A stretch of DNA of 41,358 nt from NCBI GenBank assembly GCA_027624045.1, contig JAQBUE010000021.1:1-41358 (forward strand). The letters run 5' to 3'. How positions within the stretch are numbered: position 1 is the first letter of the stretch; each line of letters starts with the position of its first letter. Below the pieces are notes generated by a model, which saw nothing but the letters and a program-made list of their open reading frames with translations, searched no databases and was not told the DNA's origin. A program made the position numbers and the translations under genes. The DNA is from Acidobacteriota bacterium. GTDB lineage: Bacteria > Acidobacteriota > Terriglobia > Bryobacterales > UBA6623. Shown piece after piece: positions 7,634-16,276 of this stretch.

Positions 7634-8755
7634 ATGATCGTCCGCACGGAAATCGTCTCATTCGACGAGTTGAAGCTCGGCTGCGGCGAAACTCTCAAGT
7701 CGGTCGATTGCGCTTATGAGACCTACGGCGCCCTCGACGAAGAGAAGGCCAACGCCGTCCTCGTGCTGCACGCCTTCTCGGGCGATGCTCACGCCGCGGG
7801 CATCAGCGATGAAGATGGCAAGCCGGGCTGGTGGGACAGCATGATCGGCCCCGGCAAGGCCTTCGATACGAACAAGTACTTCGTGATTTGCACGAACTGT
7901 CTGGGGGGCTGTCGCGGCACTACCGGACCGGCTTCGATCCGTCCTGATACGGGCCGTCCGTACGGTTCCTCGTTCCCTTACGTCACGGTCTCCGACATCG
8001 TGCGCCTGCAAAAGAAGCTGGTCGAGCACTTAGGTATCGAGCGCCTGCTGTCGGTAGCGGGCGGTTCGATGGGCGCCATGCAAGCTCTGCAATGGGTCGT
8101 CGATTATCCCGACGCCGTGGCCTCCGCGATTCCGATCGCCGGCACGCACCGCCACTCGGCGCAACAGATCGCCTTCAACGAAGTCGGGCGGCAAGCTATC
8201 ATGGCCGACCCCGATTGGAAGAACGGCGACTACTACGAGGGTCCCAGTCCCCACCGCGGCTTGGCCGTCGCGCGGATGGTCGGACACATTACGTACATGA
8301 GCGACGACTCGATGCGCGAGAAGTTCGGCCGCCGCCGCCGTGACCCCGAGCCGGATGCCAGCGGCCTGTTCGAGGTGGAAAGTTACCTGCGCTATCGCGG
8401 CGTGCAATTTGTTACGCGATTCGACGCGAACTCCTACCTGCGAATCACTCGCGCCATGGATACCTATGACGCAGCGGAAGGCTTCGACTCGCTCGGTCAA
8501 GCTTTCGAACGGACCGAGGCCCGCTTCCTCGTGATCAGCTTTTCCTCTGACTGGCTCTACCCCAGCTACCAGTCGCAGGAGGTCGTGCGAGCGTTGCGCA
8601 GCCGCAACCGCGATGTCGCCTACGTCGAATTGCCGTCCAACTACGGCCACGACGCCTTCCTGATCGAATCCGGTGAGCAGACCGAACTCCTCAAGAGCTT
8701 CCTCGAAAACACCTACAAGCGTCTTCCCTTGCCCGCGACACACGACGGCGCATAG
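7634..8755 (+). CDS. metX: homoserine O-acyltransferase (MetX type)
   Basis: This 373-residue alpha/beta-hydrolase transfers an acyl group from acyl-CoA to homoserine, the first committed step of methionine synthesis. The nucleophile elbow GGSMGAMQ places Ser145; the acid is Asp306 (SSDWLYP) and the base His339 (NYGHDAFL). The MetX signature GGCRGTTGPASI follows the oxyanion region at about 91-102. Length matches the family. The ATG at 7634 is the only good start near the conserved N-terminus; a GGAAGGAAG lies 15-20 bases upstream, rather far. Acetyl- versus succinyl-CoA preference cannot be settled by family name alone. No other methionine gene or recognisable SAM riboswitch is next to it; a terminator ends just upstream, so it has its own promoter. 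Confidence 0.93.
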   Translation: MIVRTEIVSFDELKLGCGETLKSVDCAYETYGALDEEKANAVLVLHAFSGDAHAAGISDEDGKPGWWDSMIGPGKAFDTNKYFVICTNCLGGCRGTTGPASIRPDTGRPYGSSFPYVTVSDIVRLQKKLVEHLGIERLLSVAGGSMGAMQALQWVVDYPDAVASAIPIAGTHRHSAQQIAFNEVGRQAIMADPDWKNGDYYEGPSPHRGLAVARMVGHITYMSDDSMREKFGRRRRDPEPDASGLFEVESYLRYRGVQFVTRFDANSYLRITRAMDTYDAAEGFDSLGQAFERTEARFLVISFSSDWLYPSYQSQEVVRALRSRNRDVAYVELPSNYGHDAFLIESGEQTELLKSFLENTYKRLPLPATHDGA

Positions 8756-8791
8756 CGGCCCGGCTTCCCCGGCAACTCTAGAACGTCAAAG

Positions 8792-9898
8792 CTACTTAAT
8801 TTTCTTGGCGGAGAACTCGGCGCGGCCGACCAGCAGCTTGACGCCGACCGGTTCGCCGTCCGAGTTCAGGTCGAACGCGAGTCGGCCCGCCGTCCAGCGC
8901 ATACCAAACTCCTGCTTGGAATGGACTAGTAGTTCGAGGTTCGGGCGGCTGAAAATTTGGGCGTACATGCGAGAGTCTTCGCGGCGAATGATGAAGCGCC
9001 GGTTCTGATCGTCTCTGTACTCGCCGGTGTAGCGGTCGAGAACTTCCGGGGCGAGTGTGATCACTGGTTTCGTTGTGTCTTCAGACGGACCGGGCGATGT
9101 CCACTCGGGCAGATCCCGCACCCAAATATTGCGGTAGCGAACCGGGTTCCCATGATCCTGAAGCGAGAGCGGCAGCCGGTCGGGATGCGACTCATAAGGG
9201 TGGTGCTTTAGCCAGGAAGTCGGCCCCCAAATTTCGACATTGTCCTGAACCAGAATGCCGTTGTGGAAGACGCTGACGCGGGCGGGCTTTTCGAGGCCGC
9301 CATCGCGCTGGAAACGCGGCCGGCGGAAAACGATGTCATAGCTCTGCCATTCGCCTGGAGGTCGGCTGGCGTTGGCCAGCGGCGGGTACTGGCCGTAGAC
9401 AGCGGCGGCTTGGCCGTCGGCATATGTGATGTTGTCGTGCGAGTCGAGAACCTGCACCTCGTAGAGCCCCATTAGGAAGACCCCGCTATTGCCGCGGCCC
9501 TGACCAATTCCTTCGGCGGGCACGGGCGCTGCCCACTCGATGTGAAGCTGTACATCGCCGAACGCCGGCCGGCTGAAGACGTAGCCGCTACCTCGCACAG
9601 ATTCCATGTAGCCATCTTTGACGATCCATTTGGCGGGTCCACCATCCTCACTGCGCCATTGGGAAACGCCGGAGCCGTCAAACAGTACGACGGCATCGGC
9701 GGGGGCCGCGACAGGAAGCTGAAGCGAGGAGGTCACCATCTTCGGGCGGGCGCGATTCATGTCATGCGCCTTCCAGCCGGCGGGCGTCTGAGCCCGCGCC
9801 GTGAGACCACTTCCTAAGGCGATGAGCGAGCCGAGGCTCAGCAGCGTTGTCTTGATCAGTCGTATGCGAATGTCGCGTTTCGTCATGTTCGAAACCAT
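8792..9898 (-). CDS. exported 3-keto-disaccharide hydrolase domain (DUF1080) protein
   Basis: The protein has a signal peptide: basic MTKRDIRIR followed by a hydrophobic run and an Ala-rich cleavage region (TARAQ). The body holds a concanavalin-like jelly-roll DUF1080 domain, with the typical opening VVLFDGSGVSQWRSEDGG, then NSGVFLMG.YEVQVLDS, and GNPVRYRNIWVRDL at the end. This family hydrolyses 3-keto-glycosides or acts on plant glycans, and is very abundant in Acidobacteriota and Planctomycetota. About 85 C-terminal residues form an extra small domain with a YTGEYRDDQNRRFIIRRE pattern, like DUF3471. Start choice is uncertain: ATG at 9898 or 9886; neither has a strong ribosome binding site. 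It is convergent with metX (36-base gap). Confidence 0.85.
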   Translation of the reverse strand: MVSNMTKRDIRIRLIKTTLLSLGSLIALGSGLTARAQTPAGWKAHDMNRARPKMVTSSLQLPVAAPADAVVLFDGSGVSQWRSEDGGPAKWIVKDGYMESVRGSGYVFSRPAFGDVQLHIEWAAPVPAEGIGQGRGNSGVFLMGLYEVQVLDSHDNITYADGQAAAVYGQYPPLANASRPPGEWQSYDIVFRRPRFQRDGGLEKPARVSVFHNGILVQDNVEIWGPTSWLKHHPYESHPDRLPLSLQDHGNPVRYRNIWVRDLPEWTSPGPSEDTTKPVITLAPEVLDRYTGEYRDDQNRRFIIRREDSRMYAQIFSRPNLELLVHSKQEFGMRWTAGRLAFDLNSDGEPVGVKLLVGRAEFSAKKIK

Positions 9899-9959
9899 GC
9901 TGAAGATCCAATCACTGTTGAAGATCGTTGAGGGCTTGCCCGCCGGCCGCCGTGGAAGG

Positions 9960-10442
9960 CTAGGAACCAGGCGGCTTCTTGGTAATCCTTCCAAACTGAT
10001 TGCCTACGGTCTCCCCGTGGCTCCACGTTCCCGCGTATTGCCCACGATAGAACAAGACGCGTGCGCTGAACGTCCCGAGCCCCGGGATGGTGGCGTCAGT
10101 AAGACTCACCACCGGCGTATCGCCGGCCCATTCCACCCGTACAGGTATGGGAAGGGTGACGTCGTGATCGCCGTACTGGATTCGCGCGTTGAATGTCCAG
10201 ATGCCGGCGGCAAGTTTCGTCACGCTCTGGATCTCGTAGCGTTCGGTCCGCAAGGGGTCCGGGTCACGACCGTCGATGGTGAACGAACCCTCGAGAACTG
10301 CCCCCGATAGGGTCTGTTCGAGTTCATTCTCCAGCGCTTCCTGAGATGCTGCTTGCCCTGAACACCCGGCGCAAGCCGCCGCCACGACGATCAACGCCGC
10401 AAGCCACACTACGAATTGAGTCCTGACGCTGGTGAGCAACAT
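9960..10442 (-). CDS. small predicted lipoprotein of unknown function
   Basis: This 160-residue protein has a hydrophobic export signal followed by AAACAGCSG, giving candidate lipobox cysteines at 24 and 27. The mature part is beta-rich (FTIDGRDPDPLRTERYEIQS; TLPIPVRVEWAGDTPVVSLTD). A perfect GGAGG six bases upstream of the ATG supports the start. It is 61 bases upstream of the DUF1080 gene on the same strand, so the two could be cotranscribed. I recall similar proteins in Acidobacteriota and Planctomycetota but know of no function. Confidence 0.7.
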   Translation of the reverse strand: MLLTSVRTQFVVWLAALIVVAAACAGCSGQAASQEALENELEQTLSGAVLEGSFTIDGRDPDPLRTERYEIQSVTKLAAGIWTFNARIQYGDHDVTLPIPVRVEWAGDTPVVSLTDATIPGLGTFSARVLFYRGQYAGTWSHGETVGNQFGRITKKPPGS

Positions 10443-10483
10443 GGAAACCTCCGCGCGGCCGAAGTGCGGCGCGCATAGAGATT

Positions 10484-11737
10484 CTATCGTGATGAAAGGT
10501 TCTTACGGCCGGCCTGACCGCTGGGCACTTCGATGTACTTGACCTGGCCCTTCGAGAACGTCAACGCCCGATGTCCGTTGAGCACTTCCAGCAGTACCTC
10601 GCCTACTTCGTCGGAGACGCCGGGCTTCAGCAAGCCCGACTCACGCATTTCCGCAATGTTGCTGAAACGCGACCGCAGCAGTTTGACGATGTCATCCGTA
10701 TCGATGAGGTAGCGCGCCGGGATCTTATGCTCTCTGGCGAGAAGATTGAGGAAGCATTTCAGGACCGCGACCGCCGGCGCTTCATCGGAGTCGGCCTGCG
10801 GCTTGCGGGGAGGGCTGGGGCGTTCCTCGGGAGGGATGTCGAGTCCGCGTTGAATCGCGTCGAGAATCAGCTTGCCTTCTTTCTCGAGCAGTTTCGGACC
10901 CAGGCCTCGAAAGTGAGACAGTTCTTCGAGATTATTTGGCTTCGCCGCCGCCAACCCGAGCAGGACGCTGTCTTCGGCGGCCCAGCGTCGGGGCACGTCA
11001 GCCTTGCGAACTTTGGTCTCGCGCCAGTGCACCAACTCGCGGAGCACGGCGTAGGTCTGAACGCCCGCGCTACGGCCGGAGACAAGACGGGTCGCGATCG
11101 CGTCCGGATCGGGCTCATATCGTCGTGGGTCGGTGTACATGGCCGACAAGGACAATGCCCAGTCGCGCCGCCCTGCCTTGTCGAGGTCCGAGAGCAGCAT
11201 TTCCGCCGCCTCGACCAAGTGATTTACGTCGCCCAGCGCGTATTCCGCCATGGCTGGCGGAATCGGCCGTTTCGTCCAGTCGGTGCGCGTATGGCCTTTC
11301 GGTAACTTGATGTCGAGCAGCTTTCGTAGCAGCGGGCCGAGGCCGATCTGATCGCCGTGGCCGGTAAGGGCGGCGGCAATCGAGGTGTCGAGCAGCGGCG
11401 CGGCCAACACGCCATAAGAGTGGTGCAAGCATTCCTGATCCTGCTCGGCCGCATGGGCGATCTTCAGAATGCCGGGATCGGTGAAGAGCTCTAGAAGAGG
11501 TTGCATCTCATCCCTGCTGAGGGCCAGCGGATCAATCAACCAGGCGTTCTCTCGATCCGCTACCTGCAACAGGGCGAGCTTCGGGTAGAAAGTTTTCTCC
11601 CGCAGGAACTCCGTGTCGAAGGCGACGATCGTTCTCGGCGAAAGCGCCTTCGCGACATGCGCGACGCCCTCTCGGTCATTCACCCAAGCGGCCTCCGCGC
11701 CTCCCGAGGTTATTTTTTGAGGACGTGTAGGAGACAT
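10484..11737 (-). CDS. rnd: ribonuclease D
   Basis: This 417-residue 3'-5' exoribonuclease trims tRNA precursors and other small RNAs. The DEDDy exonuclease domain is at about residues 17-200, with Asp41 and Glu43 (AFDTEF), Asp100 (AEQDQE), and Tyr166 with Asp170 (YALGDVNHL). An HRDC nucleic-acid-binding domain follows at about 215-290 (LRELVHWRETKVRKADVPRR). The remaining C-terminal part resembles the second HRDC-like region. A TTG at 11752 could add five residues; the ATG at 11737 is preferred, though neither has a clear ribosome binding site. Confidence 0.93.
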   Translation of the reverse strand: MSPTRPQKITSGGAEAAWVNDREGVAHVAKALSPRTIVAFDTEFLREKTFYPKLALLQVADRENAWLIDPLALSRDEMQPLLELFTDPGILKIAHAAEQDQECLHHSYGVLAAPLLDTSIAAALTGHGDQIGLGPLLRKLLDIKLPKGHTRTDWTKRPIPPAMAEYALGDVNHLVEAAEMLLSDLDKAGRRDWALSLSAMYTDPRRYEPDPDAIATRLVSGRSAGVQTYAVLRELVHWRETKVRKADVPRRWAAEDSVLLGLAAAKPNNLEELSHFRGLGPKLLEKEGKLILDAIQRGLDIPPEERPSPPRKPQADSDEAPAVAVLKCFLNLLAREHKIPARYLIDTDDIVKLLRSRFSNIAEMRESGLLKPGVSDEVGEVLLEVLNGHRALTFSKGQVKYIEVPSGQAGRKNLSSR

Positions 11738-12248
11738 AGTATTCAAGCGCAACAGCAGCGCCGGTATGTAGCGATCTAGGCGCTCAGTCGACGGGCAACC
11801 AAGTCGACGAGAAAAACCAAACCGATGAGAAAAAACGGGAAGACGTCCCGGCGGGAATGCTTCCTATTGTAGGTTATCGCACTCTCGTTCGTGAGAGTGG
11901 CCGTGTTCCGTTCTTCGGTTTTCGTGAACCCAGAAAGAGGTGCGGAGCTGTTGTGCCGGATCGAGGTCGTTCTGCATAAGTGCTTTCGTTTGAGTTTGTT
12001 GAGCTAAGACAGTTGCCGTTCACTCAATTCACTTTGTCAGAACAGCAACCGAGCCTTGGACGTTAGCCCACGGACGTGCGGACGCTGTCAGTGGAGGGCT
12101 AGCGATAGGAACAACGCCGCTGGCTCGCGAAGGCGGGTTGAGACCGATCGGGTTTTCCGCGCACTCGCCAGCGAATGCGTTGAGGATGTCCGTGATGGCT
12201 CCGAAGATTGGCGGTGCTGATTGTTCGCCTGTAGAGAGCGTCGAAGGG
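11738..12248. other. gene-free stretch upstream of rnd
   Basis: These 511 bases separate rnd from the 3' end of the PilZ-like gene on the same strand, and no convincing gene is seen. There is a 7-base-pair hairpin at 11880-11899 (CACTCTC, loop GTTCGT, GAGAGTG) without a T-run on either strand. The minus-strand frame running through 12029-12248 is an antisense-frame continuation over the next gene and has no family features. The rnd promoter is expected here but I cannot point to one. Confidence 0.4.
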
Positions 12249-12635
12249 CTAGACAACCTTGCCGGCGAGCCGGCCTTCAGGTGAATCTGGATCGACGACA
12301 TTCGTCCAGCGGGCGCCCTTGAGGGCGAGACCGACGCGGTAAACTTGATGCTCCGTTGGTTCGCAGGATTCGATTCGGGCCCAACCGGAAAGGTGCATCC
12401 ACTGGTCGCCGGCGCGGATCGTTCCTTCAATCGAAACGACGGCATCCACGGGCAGCGGGTCGCAGGTCGCAACGTCGACGCTGATCGCGGTGTAGCCAAG
12501 CAGCGCACCGACGACAAAAACCTTTTCGTTGACCAGGGTCAGGCAGTGCGTGCGAAAAACCGTTTGGGAGGGTCCATTTTCTGTGCCCTCCATACCTTCG
12601 GACTGCGTGTTCGGCATTTCGGCTGCGCTGGTCAT
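12249..12635 (-). CDS. small PilZ-like domain protein (tentative)
   Basis: The protein has 128 residues. The N-terminal 25 are polar and probably disordered; a compact beta-rich domain follows (about 30-110). The pattern resembles a PilZ-like barrel: a hydrophobic VFVVGALLGYTAISVDV strand, WMHLSGWARIESCEP, then YRVGLALKGARW, which matches the usual closing VGVxF-type strand. The c-di-GMP binding motifs RxxxR and D/NxSxxG are not seen intact, so ligand binding is doubtful. A longer upstream frame exists, but the ATG at 12635 is where sensible sequence begins. Confidence 0.5.
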   Translation of the reverse strand: MTSAAEMPNTQSEGMEGTENGPSQTVFRTHCLTLVNEKVFVVGALLGYTAISVDVATCDPLPVDAVVSIEGTIRAGDQWMHLSGWARIESCEPTEHQVYRVGLALKGARWTNVVDPDSPEGRLAGKVV

Positions 12636-12733
12636 TGACTTCACTTCGTTGTTGCTCTTGATGTGCTTCAACTTTAGCCGACTAGCACAGTTTTTTGAAT
12701 GGACCGTTGGTCTCAATTTGGAAGTGCACAGCA

Positions 12734-12810
12734 GTACCAGTTGGGGGCAAGGTTCCTACTAGTCGCCAGAGGTACTGGAAACGTAGGTACTAGTACCAGG
12801 TAGGGGCTGG
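12734..12810. repeat. direct repeat upstream of the PilZ-like gene
   Basis: GTACCAG followed by a G-rich tract occurs at 12734-12746 and again at 12793-12806, 59 bases apart. The second copy overlaps a perfect palindrome GGTACTAGTACC (12786-12797), and a CTACTAGT related to it lies at 12757-12764. The repeats lie between the start of the PilZ-like gene and the end of leuB and may be regulatory. Confidence 0.35.
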
Positions 12811-12854
12811 CGGCCGCGCTCTGAAACGGCGCGCGGCTTAGAAGATCAGCGCGC

Positions 12855-13940
12855 TCAACCGATGGCCGCGCAAACAGCTTTGCCGACTTCTTCAGTGGTC
12901 CCGGCGGTGCCCTGGCGCTTGATGTCGGCCGTTACGGGACCGTGTTTGAGCACGGTCTGGATGGCTGCGTCGATCGCGGCGCCTTCTTCCTTGAGTCCGA
13001 AGCTGTAGTTGAGCATGGCGGCGGCTGAACCGATCGCGGCGAAGGGGTTCGCCTTGTTTTGACCCGCGATATCAGGCGCGGAACCGTGGACAGGTTCGTA
13101 CAGTCCGCGCCAAACGCCGTTGGGCTGTTGATCGCCGATCGACGCCGACTGCAGCATGCCGATCGAGCCCGCCAGAACCGCACCTTCATCGCTGAGAATG
13201 TCGCCGAATAGGTTTTCGGTGACCACAACATCGAATCGAGTCGGGTTCAGAACCAATTGCATGGCGCAGTTGTCGACGAGAATATGATCGACTTCGACAT
13301 CTGGATAGTCTTTTCCCGCCTGGGTCACAACCTCGCGCCACAACTGTGAGTTCTCGAGGACATTCGCCTTGTCGGCGGATGTCAGTTTCTTACGGCGCTT
13401 GCGGGCCAGCTCGAACGCCATACGTGCAACTCGCTTGATCTCGGACTCGCGATAGACCATCGAATTGACCGCCACGCGTTCCCCCGATTCTCCACTGATG
13501 CCACGCGGAGTGCCGAAGTAGAGTCCGGCCGTCAACTCGCGCACGATCAACATGTCGGTGCCGCGCACGATTTCGTCCTTGAGCGGCGACGAAGCGAGCA
13601 AGGCCTCGTAAGCAACGATCGGCCGCAGGTTCGCAAAGACATCGAGAGCTTTGCGGATGCCGAGCAAGCCCTTCTCAGGGCGCTTTTCCGGGGGCAGGTG
13701 ATCGAACTCGGGGAGTCCGACGGCCCCAAGCAGGGTGGCATCGGTCGCGAGGGCCAACTCGCGGGTGCGGTCGGGGAAAGGGCCGCCCGTCTTGTGAATG
13801 GCGATGCCGCCGAGCAGCCCTTCTTCCATGTGCAACGCATGGTTCCATTTGGCGGCGACGTGTTCGAGCACGCGGACTGCTTCGCGAGTGACTTCGGGGC
13901 CGATACCGTCTCCCGGCAGGACGAGGATGTTGAGTTTCAT
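12855..13940 (-). CDS. leuB: 3-isopropylmalate dehydrogenase
   Basis: This 361-residue enzyme oxidises and decarboxylates 3-isopropylmalate with NAD+ in leucine synthesis. It has the family start (LPGDGIGPEV), the substrate-binding arginine region (LLGIRKALDVFANLRP), the REL..GLYFG loop, the metal-binding DILSDEGAVLAGSIGML segment, and the nucleotide loop EPVHGSAPDIAGQNKANP. Length is normal. The frame runs further upstream, but ATG 13940 begins exactly at the conserved first strand. It lies 87 bases downstream of leuA on the same strand, and the two are probably cotranscribed. leuC and leuD are not in the window. Confidence 0.95.
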   Translation of the reverse strand: MKLNILVLPGDGIGPEVTREAVRVLEHVAAKWNHALHMEEGLLGGIAIHKTGGPFPDRTRELALATDATLLGAVGLPEFDHLPPEKRPEKGLLGIRKALDVFANLRPIVAYEALLASSPLKDEIVRGTDMLIVRELTAGLYFGTPRGISGESGERVAVNSMVYRESEIKRVARMAFELARKRRKKLTSADKANVLENSQLWREVVTQAGKDYPDVEVDHILVDNCAMQLVLNPTRFDVVVTENLFGDILSDEGAVLAGSIGMLQSASIGDQQPNGVWRGLYEPVHGSAPDIAGQNKANPFAAIGSAAAMLNYSFGLKEEGAAIDAAIQTVLKHGPVTADIKRQGTAGTTEEVGKAVCAAIG

Positions 13941-14027
13941 ATTGTGGGGTCGCCGCGGCCGGCAGGCGTTACGCCGCCAACCGCGTCTTCTTGTAATTGT
14001 ATGGGGAGTGATCAAAGGGGGCGGTTG

Positions 14028-15227
14028 CTAGGCGCCCGGCGCGAGCGCTTCGACCTCTTGGCGCGCTCCGCGTTCTTGGATCTGCAGCTGATTGAGCAGC
14101 GAGATGATGTCGCTGTTCGTTAGTCCTTTGCGATTGTCGGCGAGTGTCGTGAAAGCGTCGTAGAGCCGGTTGAGCTGATCGCGAGACAGCTCCTCGTAAC
14201 CGAGGTCCTTTACGCGGTCGTTGAGCGCGTGACGCCCGCTGTGTTTGCCAAGCACCAGATTCGAAGCGGGTACGCCGACGAGTTCCGGCGGCATGATTTC
14301 GTAACACAGCGGATTCTTCAAGTAGCCGTCCTGGTGAATGCCGGCCTCGTGCGCGAACGCGTTGGCGCCGACGATGGCCTTGTTCGGCTGCGGGCCGAAC
14401 GTGATCATGCTGGCCAGCAGTTGGCTGGCCGGGTACAGAAGTTCAGTCTTAATGTTCGTGTGGAAGGGAACATGATCCGCCCGCACTTTCATGATCACCG
14501 CGCACTCTTCCAGTGAACAATTTCCGGCGCGTTCGCCAATGCCGTTGATCGTGCACTCGATCTGCCGCGCGCCCGCGCTGACGGCCGCCATCGCATTCGC
14601 CACCGCCAATCCGAGGTCATCGTGCGTATGAACGCTCACGATCGCCCGATCACCAACCTCGGCCACGATGGCGGCAATCATCTGGGCGTACTCTTCCGGC
14701 ACCATGAAGCCGACCGTATCGGGGATGTTGATCGTGGTCGCCCCGGCGTCGACAGCCGCCTTGGAGATGCGCCGCAGATAGTCCAGATTCGTGCGCGTGC
14801 CGTCTTCGGCCGAAAACTCAACATCGTCGACGTGCTTCCTGGCCTGCTCGATCCCCTTGACGGCGGCTTCGAGTACTTCATCCTCGGTCTTGTTCAGCTT
14901 GTACTTGAGGTGAATCTCGCTGGTCGCGATGAAGCAGTGCAGACGCGGGTTCTTGGCCTTGTCAAGCGCATCCAGCGCCCGTTCGATGTCCTTGGGAACA
15001 GTGCGCGCCAGCGCCGCGACGCGGGCTTCGGGAAACTCCCGCGATACCTCGCGAACGGCTTCATAGTCCCCCGCCGACGCGATCGGGAACCCGGCTTCCA
15101 GTAGGTCGACCCCCATGTCGACAAGCTTTCTGGCCATCGTGAGCTTCTCCGGCGTCGTCATACTGCACCCCGGGGACTGCTCGCCGTCGCGCAGAGTTGT
15201 GTCGAAGATGTAGACTCGTTCGGACAT
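14028..15227 (-). CDS. leuA: 2-isopropylmalate synthase, short form lacking the regulatory domain
   Basis: The enzyme condenses acetyl-CoA with 2-oxoisovalerate, the committed step of leucine synthesis. The HMGL-like TIM barrel is intact: FDTTLRDGEQSPG at the start, HTHDDLGLAVANA with the metal-binding His-x-His, and GIGERAGNC. The linker motif GIHQDGYLK is also present. The protein ends at residue 399, whereas typical LeuA is about 510 residues with a C-terminal leucine-sensing domain; that domain is missing. A clear AGGAG lies before the ATG. Its promoter region faces a divergent LysR gene with dyad operators. Homocitrate or citramalate synthase are possible alternatives, but adjacency to leuB favours LeuA. 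Confidence 0.88.
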   Translation of the reverse strand: MSERVYIFDTTLRDGEQSPGCSMTTPEKLTMARKLVDMGVDLLEAGFPIASAGDYEAVREVSREFPEARVAALARTVPKDIERALDALDKAKNPRLHCFIATSEIHLKYKLNKTEDEVLEAAVKGIEQARKHVDDVEFSAEDGTRTNLDYLRRISKAAVDAGATTINIPDTVGFMVPEEYAQMIAAIVAEVGDRAIVSVHTHDDLGLAVANAMAAVSAGARQIECTINGIGERAGNCSLEECAVIMKVRADHVPFHTNIKTELLYPASQLLASMITFGPQPNKAIVGANAFAHEAGIHQDGYLKNPLCYEIMPPELVGVPASNLVLGKHSGRHALNDRVKDLGYEELSRDQLNRLYDAFTTLADNRKGLTNSDIISLLNQLQIQERGARQEVEALAPGA

Positions 15228-15270
15228 GTGAATCTCCTGTTCCCATCAGTACAGCAAGGCTGGGATCATA

Positions 15271-15300
15271 ATGTAAATTGATAATATTCTTGATTTACAT
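15271..15300. promoter_or_regulatory. perfect inverted repeat in the leuA-lysR intergenic region
   Basis: ATGTAAAT (15271-15278) and ATTTACAT (15293-15300) are perfect complements with a 14-base AT-rich spacer. The right arm overlaps the -35 region of the lysR promoter, and the whole lies 44 bases upstream of the leuA start, in the position of the leuA promoter. It is a plausible recognition or activation site for the LysR regulator. Confidence 0.6.
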
Positions 15301-15318
15301 ATGTTCTGCTGATATGAT
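15290..15318 (+). promoter_or_regulatory. predicted sigma70-type promoter of the lysR gene
   Basis: TTGATT at 15290-15295 and TATGAT at 15313-15318 are spaced by exactly 17 bases, 47 bases before the lysR start codon. It overlaps both dyads in this gap, consistent with autorepression. Confidence 0.55.
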
Positions 15319-15332
15319 AAGCGTTGCTTATC
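15316..15332. promoter_or_regulatory. LysR-type T-N11-A operator
   Basis: GATAAGC and GCTTATC form a perfect 7-base-pair dyad around GTT, and inside it T and A are separated by 11 bases, the classical LysR-family box. It starts at the -10 element of the lysR promoter. Confidence 0.6.
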
Positions 15333-15364
15333 GATACGCTCAGCCTCATTAGCGGTAGGACAAC

Positions 15365-16258
15365 ATGGATCTTCAACTGCTCGATACCTTCAAGGCGGTG
15401 GTCGAGGAAGGCAGCTTTTCCGCCGCCGGCCAGCGCCTGTTCCGTACGCAACCCGCCATTTCATTGGCCTTGAAGCGGCTGGAGGCCGAACTTGGCGAAA
15501 AGCTGATTGACCGCTCGTCGAAGAGCGTGGCTCTGACGGACTCGGGCAAGGCTGTCTATGAATACGCCAAGAGATTCGACGGTCTCAAGAACGAGCTGCG
15601 CAATCGGCTCGTCGAACTGCGCGACAAGCGCACCGGCAGCCTAACGATCGGCGCCAACGAATCGACCGCACTCTACCTGTTGCACCACATCGAAGCGTAC
15701 CGGGCCCTTTATCCCGGCGTGAAGGTCGAGATACGCCGCAGCCTTTCAAGCCGCATGCCGGCCGCCGTGCTGGATGGTTCACTCGAACTCGGCGCCATCA
15801 GCTACGATCCTGAGGACCCCAAGCTCATCACCGAAGTCATCTACAACGACAGCCTGGAGTTCATCGTCTCGCCGAAACACCGCTTTGCGGGGCGCAAGCA
15901 CGTCAGCATCACCGAACTCGGCATGGAATCGTTCATCGCTCACAATGTCGTGAGCCCCTATCGCAAGAATGTCGTCGATGCTTTTCGCCGCCACAACGTC
16001 GAGCTCAACATGAAGCTCGAACTGCCGACGATCGAAACCATCCGCCGCATGGTGCAGGCGAATCTCGGTGTGACTTTCATGCCGAAGATGTGCGTCGAAG
16101 CCGAGATCGCGTCAGGGACCCTGGTCGATGTGCCGGTGAACGAGATCAAGATGGAGCGCCAGATCAACCTGATCTACGCGGCCAAGCGTCAACTATCCCA
16201 CGCGGCGCAAGCTTTTCTGGAACTGATCCACTCCGGTGATGCGAAGCGAACAGTCTGA
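15365..16258 (+). CDS. LysR-family transcriptional regulator
   Basis: This 297-residue protein has an N-terminal winged helix-turn-helix (residues 1-60, with SFSAAGQRLFRTQPAISLAL as the recognition region) and a two-lobed effector domain (about 90-290). Full length. It is divergent from leuA across a 137-base gap with two dyads, so it most likely controls leuA-leuB and itself; the usual inducer of such regulators is a pathway intermediate such as 2-isopropylmalate. That assignment is inference from position. A CbbR/CysB-like role elsewhere in metabolism is possible. Confidence 0.9.
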   Translation: MDLQLLDTFKAVVEEGSFSAAGQRLFRTQPAISLALKRLEAELGEKLIDRSSKSVALTDSGKAVYEYAKRFDGLKNELRNRLVELRDKRTGSLTIGANESTALYLLHHIEAYRALYPGVKVEIRRSLSSRMPAAVLDGSLELGAISYDPEDPKLITEVIYNDSLEFIVSPKHRFAGRKHVSITELGMESFIAHNVVSPYRKNVVDAFRRHNVELNMKLELPTIETIRRMVQANLGVTFMPKMCVEAEIASGTLVDVPVNEIKMERQINLIYAAKRQLSHAAQAFLELIHSGDAKRTV

Positions 16259-16276
16259 ATCGATCGCGACCGACAG

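Noticed and set aside
12029..12517. 162-residue minus-strand frame overlapping the PilZ-like gene
   Set aside because: Ser/Pro/Ala-rich composition without a domain; the other frame has a coherent beta-rich pattern.
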